64,000 nucleotides of DNA from Pseudolabrys sp. FHR47. GTDB lineage: Bacteria > Pseudomonadota > Alphaproteobacteria > Rhizobiales > Xanthobacteraceae. Position 1 is the first letter of the stretch; each line of letters opens with the position of its first letter. Below, one piece after another: positions 47,721 through 56,295 of this stretch. The stretch covers positions 2,173,001-2,237,000 of the forward strand of contig NZ_CP039740.1 in assembly GCF_005153485.1 (NCBI RefSeq). Reading direction: 5' to 3'. The translations under genes and the position numbers were made by a program. The notes under the pieces are model-generated. The model saw only the letters and a list, made by a program, of their open reading frames with translations, was not told the DNA's origin and made no database searches.

Positions 47721-48572
47721 ATGGCCAAGCAAGCCGACTATTGCGCGGCGCTGGTGCGCGAGGCCGACCGCGACCGTTATCTCGCCACCTTGTTTGCGCC
47801 GCCGGACAAGCGCGATGCGCTATACGCGCTCTATGCCTTCGCCATCGAGATTGGCCGTGTGCGCGACGTGGCGCGAGAGCCGATGCCCGGCGAAATCCGC
47901 CTGCAATGGTGGCGCGAGGTGCTGGAAGGAAAGCGCGACGGCGAGGCGGCGGCGCATCCGGTGGCGGCGGCGTTGACGGCGGGCCTCAAGCATCATGGCA
48001 TCGCGCCGGAGCGTCTCGCCGGTATTGTCGACGCGCACGCTTTCGATCTCTACGACGATCCGATGGGCACGCTCGACGATCTCGATAATTACGGTGTGAT
48101 GACGCAATCGGCGCTGCTCGACGTCGCCACCGGCATTCTCGGTGGCGGTGGCCCGCAAGCGATGATGCTGATCCGTGCCGCGGGGATCGCGGTCGCCGTT
48201 ACCGGCGTTCTTGTCAATCTGGCGAAGCACGTTTCGCGGCGGCAGATGTTCATCCCGCTCGAAGTGCTGGAGCGTCATGGCGTCGATATCGGCGAGGTCT
48301 ATGCCGGCAAGACCAGCGAGGCGCTCAAGAACGCGCTGGCTGAGCTGCGTCGTCACGCACGGCGGCAGATGATCGCGGCGCGCAATGAAGGCGGGCAGGT
48401 GCCGCTGACGATCCTGCCGGCGCTGCTGCCGCTGGCGCTCGTCGGGCCGACGCTCAAGCCGATGGACCGGCGCGGCTACGAGCCGTTCGATGTCGTGCCG
48501 TTGTCGGGGCTTAGGCGGCAATGGCTGATTTGGCGCGCGTCGAAAAAGCCGGAGCGGATATTCGAGACTTAG
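47721..48572 (+). CDS. squalene/phytoene-synthase-like protein, NDUFAF6-type
   Basis: 283 residues of the trans-isoprenyl diphosphate synthase fold (YCAALVREADRDRYLATLF, RDALYALYAFAIEIGRVRDV, EIRLQWWREVLEGK). In active synthases the first Asp-rich motif carries DxxxD; here the corresponding RVRDVAREPM lacks that pair. The pattern matches the NDUFAF6 branch, which assists complex I assembly in mitochondria, rather than carotenoid or hopanoid synthases. It lies 8 bases after the NDUFAF3-type gene. A remaining catalytic role cannot be excluded. Confidence 0.82.
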   Translation: MAKQADYCAALVREADRDRYLATLFAPPDKRDALYALYAFAIEIGRVRDVAREPMPGEIRLQWWREVLEGKRDGEAAAHPVAAALTAGLKHHGIAPERLAGIVDAHAFDLYDDPMGTLDDLDNYGVMTQSALLDVATGILGGGGPQAMMLIRAAGIAVAVTGVLVNLAKHVSRRQMFIPLEVLERHGVDIGEVYAGKTSEALKNALAELRRHARRQMIAARNEGGQVPLTILPALLPLALVGPTLKPMDRRGYEPFDVVPLSGLRRQWLIWRASKKPERIFET

Positions 48573-48575
48573 CAG

Positions 48576-50015
48576 TCACTCCGCCGCGTCCGCTTTCGTG
48601 CCGTTCATCCACTGCGCCAGATCGGCGAGCGCCCTTGCGCTGAGGGCGCCCTTGCGCGCGACGTTTTTGGCCGAGCCGCGGCCGTATTTGCGGCCGTCCT
48701 TGTCGAACGCGACCGGTTCGGTAATCGGCGGGAACAGGCCGAAGTTGACGTTCATCGGCTGGAAGGACGAGGCGCCGCCGTCGATGGTTTCGATATGGCC
48801 ACCGGTGATATGCGCCAGCAGCGCGCCATGCGCGGTGGTTGGCGGCGGCGGCATCAGTGTTTCGCCGCGCCGCTCGGCGGCGGCAAAGCGCGCCGCCATC
48901 AGGCCGACCGCGGCACTCTCGACATAGCCCTCGCAGCCGGTGATCTGGCCGGCGAAGCGCCAGGCCGGATTGGCTTTGAGTCGCAGTGTCTCGTCGAGCA
49001 GCTTCGGCGAGTTCAGGAAGGTGTTGCGATGCAGGCCGCCAAGCCGCGCGAACTCGGCGTTCTCGAGGCCGGGAATGGTGCGGAAGATGCGTACCTGTTC
49101 GCCGTGTTTCAGCTTGGTCTGGAAGCCGACCATGTTGAACAAGGTGCCGAGCTTGTTGTCCTGCCGCAGTTGCACGACGGCGTAAGGCTTCTGCTCCGGC
49201 GAACGCGGATTGGTCAGGCCGAAGGGCTTCATCGGCCCGTGGCGCAAGGTCTCGCGGCCACGCTCGGCCATGACTTCGATCGGCAGGCAGCCGTTGAAAT
49301 AGGGCGTGTTCGCTTCCCATTCCTTGAATGAGGTTTTGTCGCCCGCGAGCAGCGCGTCGATGAAGGCGTCGTATTGCTCGCGCGATAGCGGGCAGTTGAT
49401 GTAGTCGGCGCCGGAGCCGCCGGGGCCGGCCTTGTCGTAGCGCGACTGGAACCAGGCCTTGTCCATGTCGATCGATTCACGATGTACGATCGGCGCGATG
49501 GCATCGAAAAAGGCGAGCTGTGTTTCGCCGGTGCGCTGCGCGACCGCGGCGGCAAGATCGGGCGAGGTGAGGGGACCGGTGGCGATGATGACGCTATCCC
49601 AGTCGGCCGGTGGTACGGTGACTTCACCGCGCTCGAGCGTGATCAGCGGCTCGGCCTTGAGCGCCTCGGTGACGGCGCTCGAGAAGCCGTCGCGGTCGAC
49701 CGCGAGCGCGCCGCCGGCCGGCACCTGATTGGCATCCGCCGCGCGCATAATCAGCGAGCCGAGGCGGCGCATTTCCTCATGCAGCAGACCGACGGCATTG
49801 GCCGCGGCATCGTCGGAGCGGAAGGAGTTGGAACAGACGAGTTCCGCATAGAAGTCGGTTTTATGCGCCGCTGTCTCGCGCAAGGGGCGCATTTCATGCA
49901 GGATCACCGGCACGCCGGCGCGGGCGAGCTGCCAGGCGGCTTCGGAACCGGACAGGCCGCCGCCGACAATGTGAATGGGTACGAATTTTGCCGTGATCGC
50001 TCGATCGAGTGTCAT
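48576..50015 (-). CDS. trmFO: methylenetetrahydrofolate-tRNA-(uracil-54-C5)-methyltransferase
   Basis: 479-residue FAD enzyme that makes ribothymidine-54 in tRNA using methylene-THF. The FAD-binding [20 protein letters not shown], the [16 protein letters not shown] segment with the catalytic-region Cys, and [17 protein letters not shown] are TrmFO hallmarks. The start [11 protein letters not shown] is taken because the conserved FAD strand follows directly; the frame stays open 59 codons upstream. It converges with the NDUFAF6-like gene, three bases apart. Confidence 0.95.
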   Translation of the reverse strand: MTLDRAITAKFVPIHIVGGGLSGSEAAWQLARAGVPVILHEMRPLRETAAHKTDFYAELVCSNSFRSDDAAANAVGLLHEEMRRLGSLIMRAADANQVPAGGALAVDRDGFSSAVTEALKAEPLITLERGEVTVPPADWDSVIIATGPLTSPDLAAAVAQRTGETQLAFFDAIAPIVHRESIDMDKAWFQSRYDKAGPGGSGADYINCPLSREQYDAFIDALLAGDKTSFKEWEANTPYFNGCLPIEVMAERGRETLRHGPMKPFGLTNPRSPEQKPYAVVQLRQDNKLGTLFNMVGFQTKLKHGEQVRIFRTIPGLENAEFARLGGLHRNTFLNSPKLLDETLRLKANPAWRFAGQITGCEGYVESAAVGLMAARFAAAERRGETLMPPPPTTAHGALLAHITGGHIETIDGGASSFQPMNVNFGLFPPITEPVAFDKDGRKYGRGSAKNVARKGALSARALADLAQWMNGTKADAAE

Positions 50016-50068
50016 AAGGTGATCATTAGGCGGTGCCGGCCGGACCGGCAATGGTTGAGAGTGGGGCG

Positions 50069-50686
50069 ATGCGTTTGGGTCGAGAAGCCGCTGCTTTTGC
50101 CGTTCTGTTGCTGGCTTTGGCTGCTCCCGCCCGGGCCGACCGCGCTTCTGTGGTTGCCTCGGCCTATAGCGGCCTGTCGCTATCGGCGCCAAGCGCCTCC
50201 TTCATGACGGTGTGTCATGGTTTCGGCTGCCAATACCGCGTGGAACTAGGCCTGACCTCCGCAGATCACGCGACCATGCGGCGGCTGATGGCCGCCGGCA
50301 GTGGCTCCGCGGCCAAAGAACGTGCCGCAGTGGCGGCTGTTGGGGCCTGGTTCGACAAGCGTGTTGCGCCGCTGGCCGGCACGAAGGGCCACGTCGCCCG
50401 GGCCAATCGCGACTACATGTTCGATAAAGGGCAGTTCGACTGTATCGATACCAGCCGCAATATCACCAGCCTGCTGCTGGTGCTCGATGAGCTCGGCCTA
50501 TTCAAATACCACCGTGTCGCGGAGCCCGAGGCGAGAGGGCACATCATCGATTTCACGGCCCCGCACGCGACCGCGGTGCTGGTGGAGAAGGACAGCGGCG
50601 TCAAATGGTCCGTCGACGCTTGGACCCGGGCCTATGGCCAGGCCCCCGAAGTCATGCCTCTGGAGCGCTGGAGACAGCTCGACTGA
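50069..50686 (+). CDS. exported transglutaminase-like protein of unknown function
   Basis: 205 residues with a signal peptide ([23 protein letters not shown]). The family is not one I can name, but a Cys-His-Asp series in the right order and spacing for a transglutaminase/papain-like fold is visible: [10 protein letters not shown] (Cys125), PHATAVLVE (His166) and KWSVDAWTR (Asp183). It could be a periplasmic cysteine peptidase or an inactive relative. Two other Cys (residues 49, 54) may form a disulphide. It stands alone and ends in a strong terminator. Confidence 0.7.
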   Translation: MRLGREAAAFAVLLLALAAPARADRASVVASAYSGLSLSAPSASFMTVCHGFGCQYRVELGLTSADHATMRRLMAAGSGSAAKERAAVAAVGAWFDKRVAPLAGTKGHVARANRDYMFDKGQFDCIDTSRNITSLLLVLDELGLFKYHRVAEPEARGHIIDFTAPHATAVLVEKDSGVKWSVDAWTRAYGQAPEVMPLERWRQLD

Positions 50687-50706
50687 AACGCCGGCCCCCT
50701 GAATCA

Positions 50707-50732
50707 AAACGCCCGCAGAGCTGCGGGCGTTT
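50707..50732. terminator. bidirectional terminator
   Basis: AAACGCCCGCA and TGCGGGCGTTT form an 11-bp perfect stem with loop GAGC. T-rich ends on both strands serve the transglutaminase-like gene and the convergent DUF1127 gene. Confidence 0.9.
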
Positions 50733-50757
50733 GGGACCGTCGACGTTTTGAGGCGTC

Positions 50758-50913
50758 TTAGCGGGTCTGAGCGGCGCTCCAGGCGGCGCGCTCGATTTCC
50801 GAGCGGTTCAGGCCGATATCGGCCAGTTCGCGGTCGTCCAGACGGGACAGTTCGCGGACGCTACGGCTGTAACGCTTCCATTCCTGGATGAAGCGGACAA
50901 GGGAGGCAAACAT
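50758..50913 (-). CDS. DUF1127 small protein
   Basis: 51 residues, MFASLVRFIQEWKRYSRSVR followed by ELSRLDDRELADIGLNRSEI, the DUF1127 signature. The start is chosen because a GAGAGAAA ribosome site precedes this ATG; the frame runs further upstream without the motif. In alphaproteobacteria several such Arg-rich proteins modulate RNA turnover, stress or phosphate responses; the role of this one is unknown. It is preceded by a long AT-rich leader region. Confidence 0.88.
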   Translation of the reverse strand: MFASLVRFIQEWKRYSRSVRELSRLDDRELADIGLNRSEIERAAWSAAQTR

Positions 50914-51405
50914 GGGATTTCTCTCTCGGGGTCGCTGTTTGAATTCGGCTTTTCGACCGGAAACTTGAATGTCCGATCGATCTGCGCAGAACATACTCAG
51001 CCCTGCACATATGAAAAGCATTGATGTTGCGGTGCAGCTAAGCAAAAATGCATAACTTAAGTCATTTAAATATAACGAGAAAAACGACTTTTTCGCACGG
51101 ATTGCGGTTTAGGCAGAGAATTGATGTGCTCATCTGTTGTGCATATGCGAAGACGGGTCCTTTGAAGGCATTGAAATAGGTCGAAAAACTGTCGGTACGC
51201 ATGAGTTTGGTCTTTTCCCCGTAGATTCGACCCCATTCTCAGCCGACGCCACAGAATCGACCTATGCGTTAATCGCATATGAATGTGGAGATCGCCCGAC
51301 TCGGCCTGTTTCCGAGCCTTTTCGACGCTTCGTTTGGCGATACCGCCGGTATCATGGCGCGCAGCGGGCGTGTAAATTCCGCACCTCATCGGAGGATGGC
51401 CCATC
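50914..51405. other. 492-base AT-rich intergenic region
   Basis: Between divergent DUF1127 and ModA-like genes. Roughly 50990-51090 is markedly AT-rich (for example TCATTTAAATATAACG at 51063-51078) compared with its surroundings. It probably holds the promoters of both genes. Short open frames here lack ribosome sites or coding bias and I do not call them. Confidence 0.55.
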
Positions 51406-52173
51406 ATGTCACCCGCAACGCTCTGCGTGACGCTCGTTGCCACTGCGCTTTGGTTCGGGGCATCGGCCGCCTCCGCCGCCGAGATCAAGGTGCTCTCGGC
51501 CGGCGCCTTCAAGCAGGTTGTGCTGGCCTTGGCGCCCGATTTCGAGAAAGCGAGCGGCCACAAGCTCATTGTCGATAACGACACCGCCGGCGCCCTCAAG
51601 AAGCGCATCGAGGGCGGTGAAGCCTTCGATGTCGCGATCATCACCCCCGCCATCGTCGATGACCTGATCGCCAGTGGTGCGATTGCGGGCGGCAGCCGCG
51701 TCAACGTCGCGACGGTCGGTGTCGGCGTCGTTGTGAAGGAAGGCGCGGCAAAGCCTGACATCGCGACCGTCGAGGCTTTCAAGCAGGCGCTGCTCGCCGC
51801 CAAAAGCGTAGCCTATATCGACCCGGCCAGCGGCGGCTCCAGCGGCATCTACATCGACAAACTGCTCGAGCGGCTTGGCATCGCCGACGCGGTGCGTGCG
51901 AAAGCGAAACTGAAAAAGGGCGGCTACGTCGCCGATCTGATCGTCAGCGGCGAGGCCGAGCTGGGCCTGCATCAGATCAGCGAAATCGTGCCGGTGAAGG
52001 GCGCCGTGCTGGTCGGTCCGCTGCCCAAGGAAATCCAGAACACGACAACTTACGCGGCCGGCATTGGCGCGCGTTCGGCCAATAAGGACGCCGCGGCCCA
52101 GTTGATCAGGAGCTTCATCGGCGAGGCCGCCGGAGCCGCGTTGCGCGCGAAAGGCATGGATCCGGCTAATTAG
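51406..52173 (+). CDS. ModA-like ABC-type binding protein, orphan
   Basis: 255 residues with a signal peptide ending SAASAAEIKVLSAG. The fold resembles molybdate-binding proteins: IKVLSAGAFKQVVLALAPDF, FDVAIITPAIVDDLI, VAYIDPASGGSSGIYIDKLL and GEAELGLHQISEIVPVKG. No permease or ATPase gene adjoins. The residues lining the ligand pocket differ enough from ModA that molybdate is not assured. An MFS gene follows 11 bases later. Confidence 0.85.
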   Translation: MSPATLCVTLVATALWFGASAASAAEIKVLSAGAFKQVVLALAPDFEKASGHKLIVDNDTAGALKKRIEGGEAFDVAIITPAIVDDLIASGAIAGGSRVNVATVGVGVVVKEGAAKPDIATVEAFKQALLAAKSVAYIDPASGGSSGIYIDKLLERLGIADAVRAKAKLKKGGYVADLIVSGEAELGLHQISEIVPVKGAVLVGPLPKEIQNTTTYAAGIGARSANKDAAAQLIRSFIGEAAGAALRAKGMDPAN

Positions 52174-52184
52174 AGGCGCGCATT

Positions 52185-53402
52185 TTGACAACGGCAACCG
52201 CCGAGGCTGGGCCCGATCGCCGTCTTGTCGTGACCGCCTTCGGGATCGTTCAGATCCTGGGCTGGGGTACCTCGTTCTATTTCCCGGCCGTATTTGCGCC
52301 GCCGATTGTCGCCGACACCGGCTGGTCGCTCGGCCTGGTCGTGTCCGGCACGTCGATCGGGCTGCTGGTCGGCGGTCTGATCTCGCCCAAGGTCGGCGAG
52401 GCCATTGGCCGCCACGGCGGCCGTCCGATCCTATGCGCGAGTTCGCTGCTCTTTGCCGCTGGCCTCGCCGCGGTCGGCTTTGCGCCGAATGTCGCCGTCT
52501 TTCTTCTGGCCTGGGTGGTAATTGGCCTCGGCATGGGCACCGGCCTCTACGATGCGGTGTTCGCCGTGCTCGGGCAGCGCTACGGCCGCGAGGCGCGGGG
52601 GCCGATCACGACGCTGACCTTGTTCGGGGGCTTCTCGAGCACGATCTGCTGGCCGTTTAGCGCTTTTCTGATTGAGCACACCGGCTGGCGCGTGGCTTGC
52701 CTCATCTACGCGGCGCTGCATCTCGTCCTCAGCCTGCCGCTCATGTTCGCGGTGAGCGGCAGGCGCAAGGCCGCGGTTGAAACCGCGGCGGCGGATAGCG
52801 TTGCGGCGGCGCATGAGTCGCCGCCGTCGCTCCGGAACGAACGCCGCGTCTTCATTCTGCTGGCCACGATCCTGTCGATCGCCGCTGGGGTCGGCTCGGT
52901 GGTGCTCGTCCACTTCCTGATCTTTCTTCAATCCCGTGGTGTCGCAGAGACCGCGGCCATTGCGCTTGGCACCTTGTTCGGGCCGGCGCAGGTCGGTGCC
53001 CGCGTGATCGAACAACTGTTCGGATCGCGCTATCACCCGATCTGGACCATGGTCGCCTGCTGTCTGCTGATGACGCTTGGCCTTGCCTTGATCCTCAGCT
53101 ATTTCCCCTTTCTGGTCGTCGCTATCCTGCTCTATGGCGCGGGCTACGGCATTTCCTGGATCGGACGTGGGACCCTTCCGCTGGCTCTGTTCGGGCCGGC
53201 GCGGTTTCCGACTCTGATGGGCCGGATTGCTTTTCCGAGCCTGATCGTTCAGGCATTGGCGCCGTCGGCCGGCGCGCTGATGATCGAGCGCTTCGGCGTC
53301 GATGCGACCATCGGTCTATTGACCGCGCTGGCTTTGATTAATGTGGTGCTGATCGCTCTGTTGTGGGCGATGTGCCGGGCTCAACTGCGAACGGAACCCT
53401 AG
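52185..53402 (+). CDS. MFS transporter
   Basis: 405 residues with 12 predicted helices and a loop 2-3 region SPKVGEAIGRHGGRPIL. It starts at a TTG (52185), with GAGG 8 bases upstream. The central loop (about 185-215) is Ala-rich and charged. It is 11 bases downstream of the ModA-like gene and 3 bases upstream of the MaoC gene, so all three may form one operon. Substrate unknown. Confidence 0.82.
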   Translation: MTTATAEAGPDRRLVVTAFGIVQILGWGTSFYFPAVFAPPIVADTGWSLGLVVSGTSIGLLVGGLISPKVGEAIGRHGGRPILCASSLLFAAGLAAVGFAPNVAVFLLAWVVIGLGMGTGLYDAVFAVLGQRYGREARGPITTLTLFGGFSSTICWPFSAFLIEHTGWRVACLIYAALHLVLSLPLMFAVSGRRKAAVETAAADSVAAAHESPPSLRNERRVFILLATILSIAAGVGSVVLVHFLIFLQSRGVAETAAIALGTLFGPAQVGARVIEQLFGSRYHPIWTMVACCLLMTLGLALILSYFPFLVVAILLYGAGYGISWIGRGTLPLALFGPARFPTLMGRIAFPSLIVQALAPSAGALMIERFGVDATIGLLTALALINVVLIALLWAMCRAQLRTEP

Positions 53403-53405
53403 ACG

Positions 53406-53861
53406 ATGCTGGTGCTGCAAACGCTTTATTTTGAGGATCTGTCCGTCGGCCAGACCGAGACCCTGTTGAAGACGGTGAGCGCTTCCGACGTGGTCGGCTT
53501 CGCGGAAATCTCCGGCGATCGCAACCCGATCCATTTGTCCGAGCACTTCGCGGCGCAGACGCCGTTCGGCACCCGTATCGCCCATGGCCTCTATACGGCG
53601 AGCCTGATCTCGGCCGTGCTCGGCACCCGGCTGCCGGGCCCCGGCGCCATCTATATTTCGCAGACCCTGAATTTCCGCGCGCCGGTGAAGATCGGCGATA
53701 CGGTCGAGGTCACCGTCCAGGTCGCCGAACTGATGCCGGAAAAGACGCGGGCGCGCCTGTCCTGCGTCTGCCGCGTCGATGACGACGTTGTGCTCGACGG
53801 CGAAGCCTGGGTGAAGGTGCCGTCGAAAGAGCAGGGCGGCCGGCCGCTGCCGCGCGTGTAG
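53406..53861 (+). CDS. MaoC-family (R)-enoyl-CoA hydratase
   Basis: 151-residue hot-dog-fold enzyme. The hydratase-2 motif is present: FAEISGDRNPIHLSEHFAAQ and FGTRIAHGLYTAS, with the catalytic Asp (in GDRNP) and His (in NPIHL). It would hydrate trans-2-enoyl-CoA to the R-3-hydroxyacyl-CoA, as PhaJ does to feed polyhydroxyalkanoate synthesis; a wider role in acyl-CoA metabolism is equally possible. Confidence 0.87.
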   Translation: MLVLQTLYFEDLSVGQTETLLKTVSASDVVGFAEISGDRNPIHLSEHFAAQTPFGTRIAHGLYTASLISAVLGTRLPGPGAIYISQTLNFRAPVKIGDTVEVTVQVAELMPEKTRARLSCVCRVDDDVVLDGEAWVKVPSKEQGGRPLPRV

Positions 53862-53877
53862 CCGCCCGGCGATCCAC

Positions 53878-54282
53878 TCAGTTGACGTTCTGCGGGGCGA
53901 AGAAGCAGCGCGGCGAGCCGTCCGGCCGTTTGCAGCGCCAGTAGGCGCCATCCAGCGAGGGCAGTGCCTGGCTGTAGGGCACGACTTCGTTGAGCTGTTC
54001 GCTGCGGGTTGGGCCGTCGGCCTCGTTGCCGGTCACATCCTTGCCGTAGGTCACCGGCCCGCGCAGCGAGTAGCCGCCCTTGACCGCTTTCACCGCATCG
54101 GGAGAGACGACGCCGCAATCCTCGGCGCCGCAGCACCATTCGCCGGCCGGATTTTTGTAGTTGTTGCGGCTGATCCAGAGTTCATGTGCGAAGACCGACG
54201 AAACAAACAACGAGGATACAGCGCACGCCAGCATTGTTGGCACAAACAAAGTGAGCACGGGTCGGAACGGATGTCGCGACAT
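53878..54282 (-). CDS. exported Cys-rich protein of unknown function
   Basis: 134 residues. A signal peptide (LTLFVPTMLACAVSSLFV, ending SVFAHELWIS) leads a small domain with GEWCCGAEDCGVVSPDAV and WRCKRPDGSPRCFFAP: five Cys that could form disulphides or bind metal. The second of two adjacent ATG codons (54282) is better spaced from AGGAGG. I believe similar short proteins occur across Bradyrhizobiaceae, but no function is known to me. Confidence 0.72.
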   Translation of the reverse strand: MSRHPFRPVLTLFVPTMLACAVSSLFVSSVFAHELWISRNNYKNPAGEWCCGAEDCGVVSPDAVKAVKGGYSLRGPVTYGKDVTGNEADGPTRSEQLNEVVPYSQALPSLDGAYWRCKRPDGSPRCFFAPQNVN

Positions 54283-54617
54283 CATGGCCTCCTGGAAGCG
54301 TGGGCCCGGCGTGGCTCTTTTTAGGTCTGTACCGTCCTGGTCGTTTTCCCTGTCGTCCTGACGCCGCGTGACCGTGACGTCCGCCGGCGAATCCTTCTGC
54401 AGCAATGCTATCAGTCCGGCCGACCATGGCCAGATCAAGGCTGTGAATGGTAGGTTCTGGTCCGCTTCGCGACACCGGGAGACAGAACAAAGGGAAGATC
54501 GGGGCCGTCCGGACACCTCACAGGCCGCTCACGCAGGCTTTAGAGCGGGGTGAAGACGCGCTGTGGTATCGGGCGGGGTCCGCGCGGCGGCGCTGGGTAT
54601 GATAAAGAGGTCTTCGA
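54283..54617. other. 335-base intergenic region
   Basis: Separates the divergent Cys-rich protein and msrQ. I see no gene, hairpin terminator or recognised operator; it presumably carries two promoters. Confidence 0.5.
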
Positions 54618-55484
54618 ATGGCGTCTTACGAGCTTTGGCGTGACCGGCGCGGCCGCCTGTCGGCTCTGCGAATCGTCGCGCTCGGCTTGCTGCTTTTTCC
54701 GGTGGCCAAGGCGCTCGTCGATGCGGGGGCCATCGCCGGCGGCGCGCGGCCACTCAATGACGTCATCCACCGCACCGGCTTCTGGGCTTTGGTGTTTCTC
54801 GGTGTGACCCTAGCGATCACGCCGCTGCGCCGTATCGGCCGTTACGGCAACCTCATCGACGTGCGCCGCATGCTCGGCGTCGGCACCTTCTGCTACGCGC
54901 TCGCGCATATCCTGCTTTATGTCGCCGATCAGAGCTTCGACCTCATCAAGGTCTTCACCGAGATCACGCGCCGCGTCTATCTCATCGTCGGCATGATCGC
55001 ACTCACCGGGCTGGCCGCGCTGGCGATCACCTCGACAGACGGTATGATCAAGCGCATTGGCGGCAAGCGTTGGCGCCGGCTGCACCAGGCCATCTATGTG
55101 ATCGCGTTGCTCGCGCTCATTCACTACTTCCAGCAGACCAAGGCGGACCTCACCGTGCCGGTCTTTGTCACGGGTCTGTTTGGCTGGCTGATCGCTTACC
55201 GCATTCTGGCCTGGTGGCAGGACAAGACCGAACTGTCGACACTGAGCCTGCTGGCGCTGAGCGTCATCGTAGCCGCGCTCGCTTTCGCCGGTGAGGCGAT
55301 CGGCATTGCCATCGAATTCGGCGTGTCGCCCTTGCGCGTGCTGGCGACGGCTTTCGACTTCGACGCCGGTATCCGCCCCGGCTGGCAGGTGCTCGCGGCG
55401 GGTCTCGCCGTCGTCGCGCTTGATTTCGTGCGTGCGCGATGGAATAGCCGGTCGGCACGGCCGCGACCGGTTGCGGCCCAATAG
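54618..55484 (+). CDS. msrQ: MsrQ-type haem-binding membrane protein
   Basis: 288 residues of the ferric-reductase-like transmembrane family. The first six helices correspond to MsrQ/YedZ, with haem-ligand His in CYALAHILLYVAD and LHQAIYVIALLALIHYFQQ and the conserved RRMLGVGTFCYALAH. About 70 further residues add two helices absent from E. coli MsrQ (211 residues). MsrQ feeds electrons to the periplasmic methionine sulphoxide reductase MsrP; no msrP is adjacent. Confidence 0.85.
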   Translation: MASYELWRDRRGRLSALRIVALGLLLFPVAKALVDAGAIAGGARPLNDVIHRTGFWALVFLGVTLAITPLRRIGRYGNLIDVRRMLGVGTFCYALAHILLYVADQSFDLIKVFTEITRRVYLIVGMIALTGLAALAITSTDGMIKRIGGKRWRRLHQAIYVIALLALIHYFQQTKADLTVPVFVTGLFGWLIAYRILAWWQDKTELSTLSLLALSVIVAALAFAGEAIGIAIEFGVSPLRVLATAFDFDAGIRPGWQVLAAGLAVVALDFVRARWNSRSARPRPVAAQ

Positions 55485-55505
55485 AGAAGAGACGAGGGGG
55501 GGGAC

Positions 55506-56213
55506 ATGGCATTCTGTGTCGTCGCGCACGGCGCGTGGAGTTCGGCCTGGGCCTGGAAGAAGATGTATCCGCTGCTGGAGCCGCGCGGCATTCATCTCGT
55601 CATTCCAACGCTGACCGGTCTCGGTCAGCGCAGCCATCTTGCTCACCCGGGCATCGATCTCGACACGCACATAGCCGATGTGATGGCCTGCCTGTTCTAC
55701 AACGATCTGCGCGACGTCTACCTGATCGGCCATTCCTATGGCGGCATGGTCGCGACCGGCGTCGCCGACCGCGCCCGCGACCGTATCGCCAAGCTGATCT
55801 ATGTCGATGCTTTCGTCCCGCGCGATGGCGAAAGCGCCTTCGACGTCATGCCGGAATCGACGCGCAAGCAGCGCCAGTCGGCCGCCGCCGATGGGCCCGA
55901 CAACTGGCGCATTCCGCCGGGGCCGATGCCGGCCGACACCTCGCCGGAGGATCAGGCCTGGTGCGCGCCGCGTCGCGTGCCGCAGCCGCTCAAGACCTTC
56001 GAGCAGAAACTCAAATTTGAGAATGGCGATCTGACCCTGCCACGCCATTACATCTACTGCACGCGGCACACACCGGAAGATCGCTTCCGGCCTTTCTACG
56101 AACGGGCGAAGACCGAAGCCGGCTGGCAGTCTTACGAGATCGACGCCAGCCACAATCCGCACATCACTGCGCCGCAGGCTTTCGCCGATCTGCTGGCGCG
56201 GATCGTGGCCTGA
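55506..56213 (+). CDS. alpha/beta hydrolase
   Basis: 235 residues. Nucleophile elbow GHSYGGMVA (about residue 75-83), oxyanion region VVAHGAWSSAWAWKK and a final SHNPHITAPQAFADLL with the catalytic His. By shape it resembles the small esterase/hydroxynitrile-lyase-like branch. Preceded by a run of G and a GGGGGGGAC ribosome region. Substrate unknown. Confidence 0.85.
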   Translation: MAFCVVAHGAWSSAWAWKKMYPLLEPRGIHLVIPTLTGLGQRSHLAHPGIDLDTHIADVMACLFYNDLRDVYLIGHSYGGMVATGVADRARDRIAKLIYVDAFVPRDGESAFDVMPESTRKQRQSAAADGPDNWRIPPGPMPADTSPEDQAWCAPRRVPQPLKTFEQKLKFENGDLTLPRHYIYCTRHTPEDRFRPFYERAKTEAGWQSYEIDASHNPHITAPQAFADLLARIVA

Positions 56214-56227
56214 GCGACCAGCGCGCT

Positions 56228-56241
56228 TTGCGCTGAATCAA
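56228..56241. promoter_or_regulatory. candidate FixK/FNR-type box
   Basis: TTGCGCTGAATCAA, fitting TTG(A/C)-N6-(T/G)CAA, centred about 61 bases upstream of the flavoprotein gene at 56296. The identical 14-mer is at 61700-61713. Confidence 0.45.
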
Positions 56242-56295
56242 CGCCTTAGGACGGCGCGCAGCTAGGATGCTTGCGCGCAACCCGAGGAGCAGGCG

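Noticed and set aside
47721..48572. Phytoene or squalene synthase making hopanoids or carotenoids
   Set aside because: The first Asp-rich catalytic motif is not evident and the neighbours are Sec and NDUFAF3-like genes, not isoprenoid genes.
51137..51430. 97-codon plus-strand frame before the ModA-like gene
   Set aside because: Runs into the next gene out of frame, lacks a ribosome site, and its composition is not like neighbouring genes.
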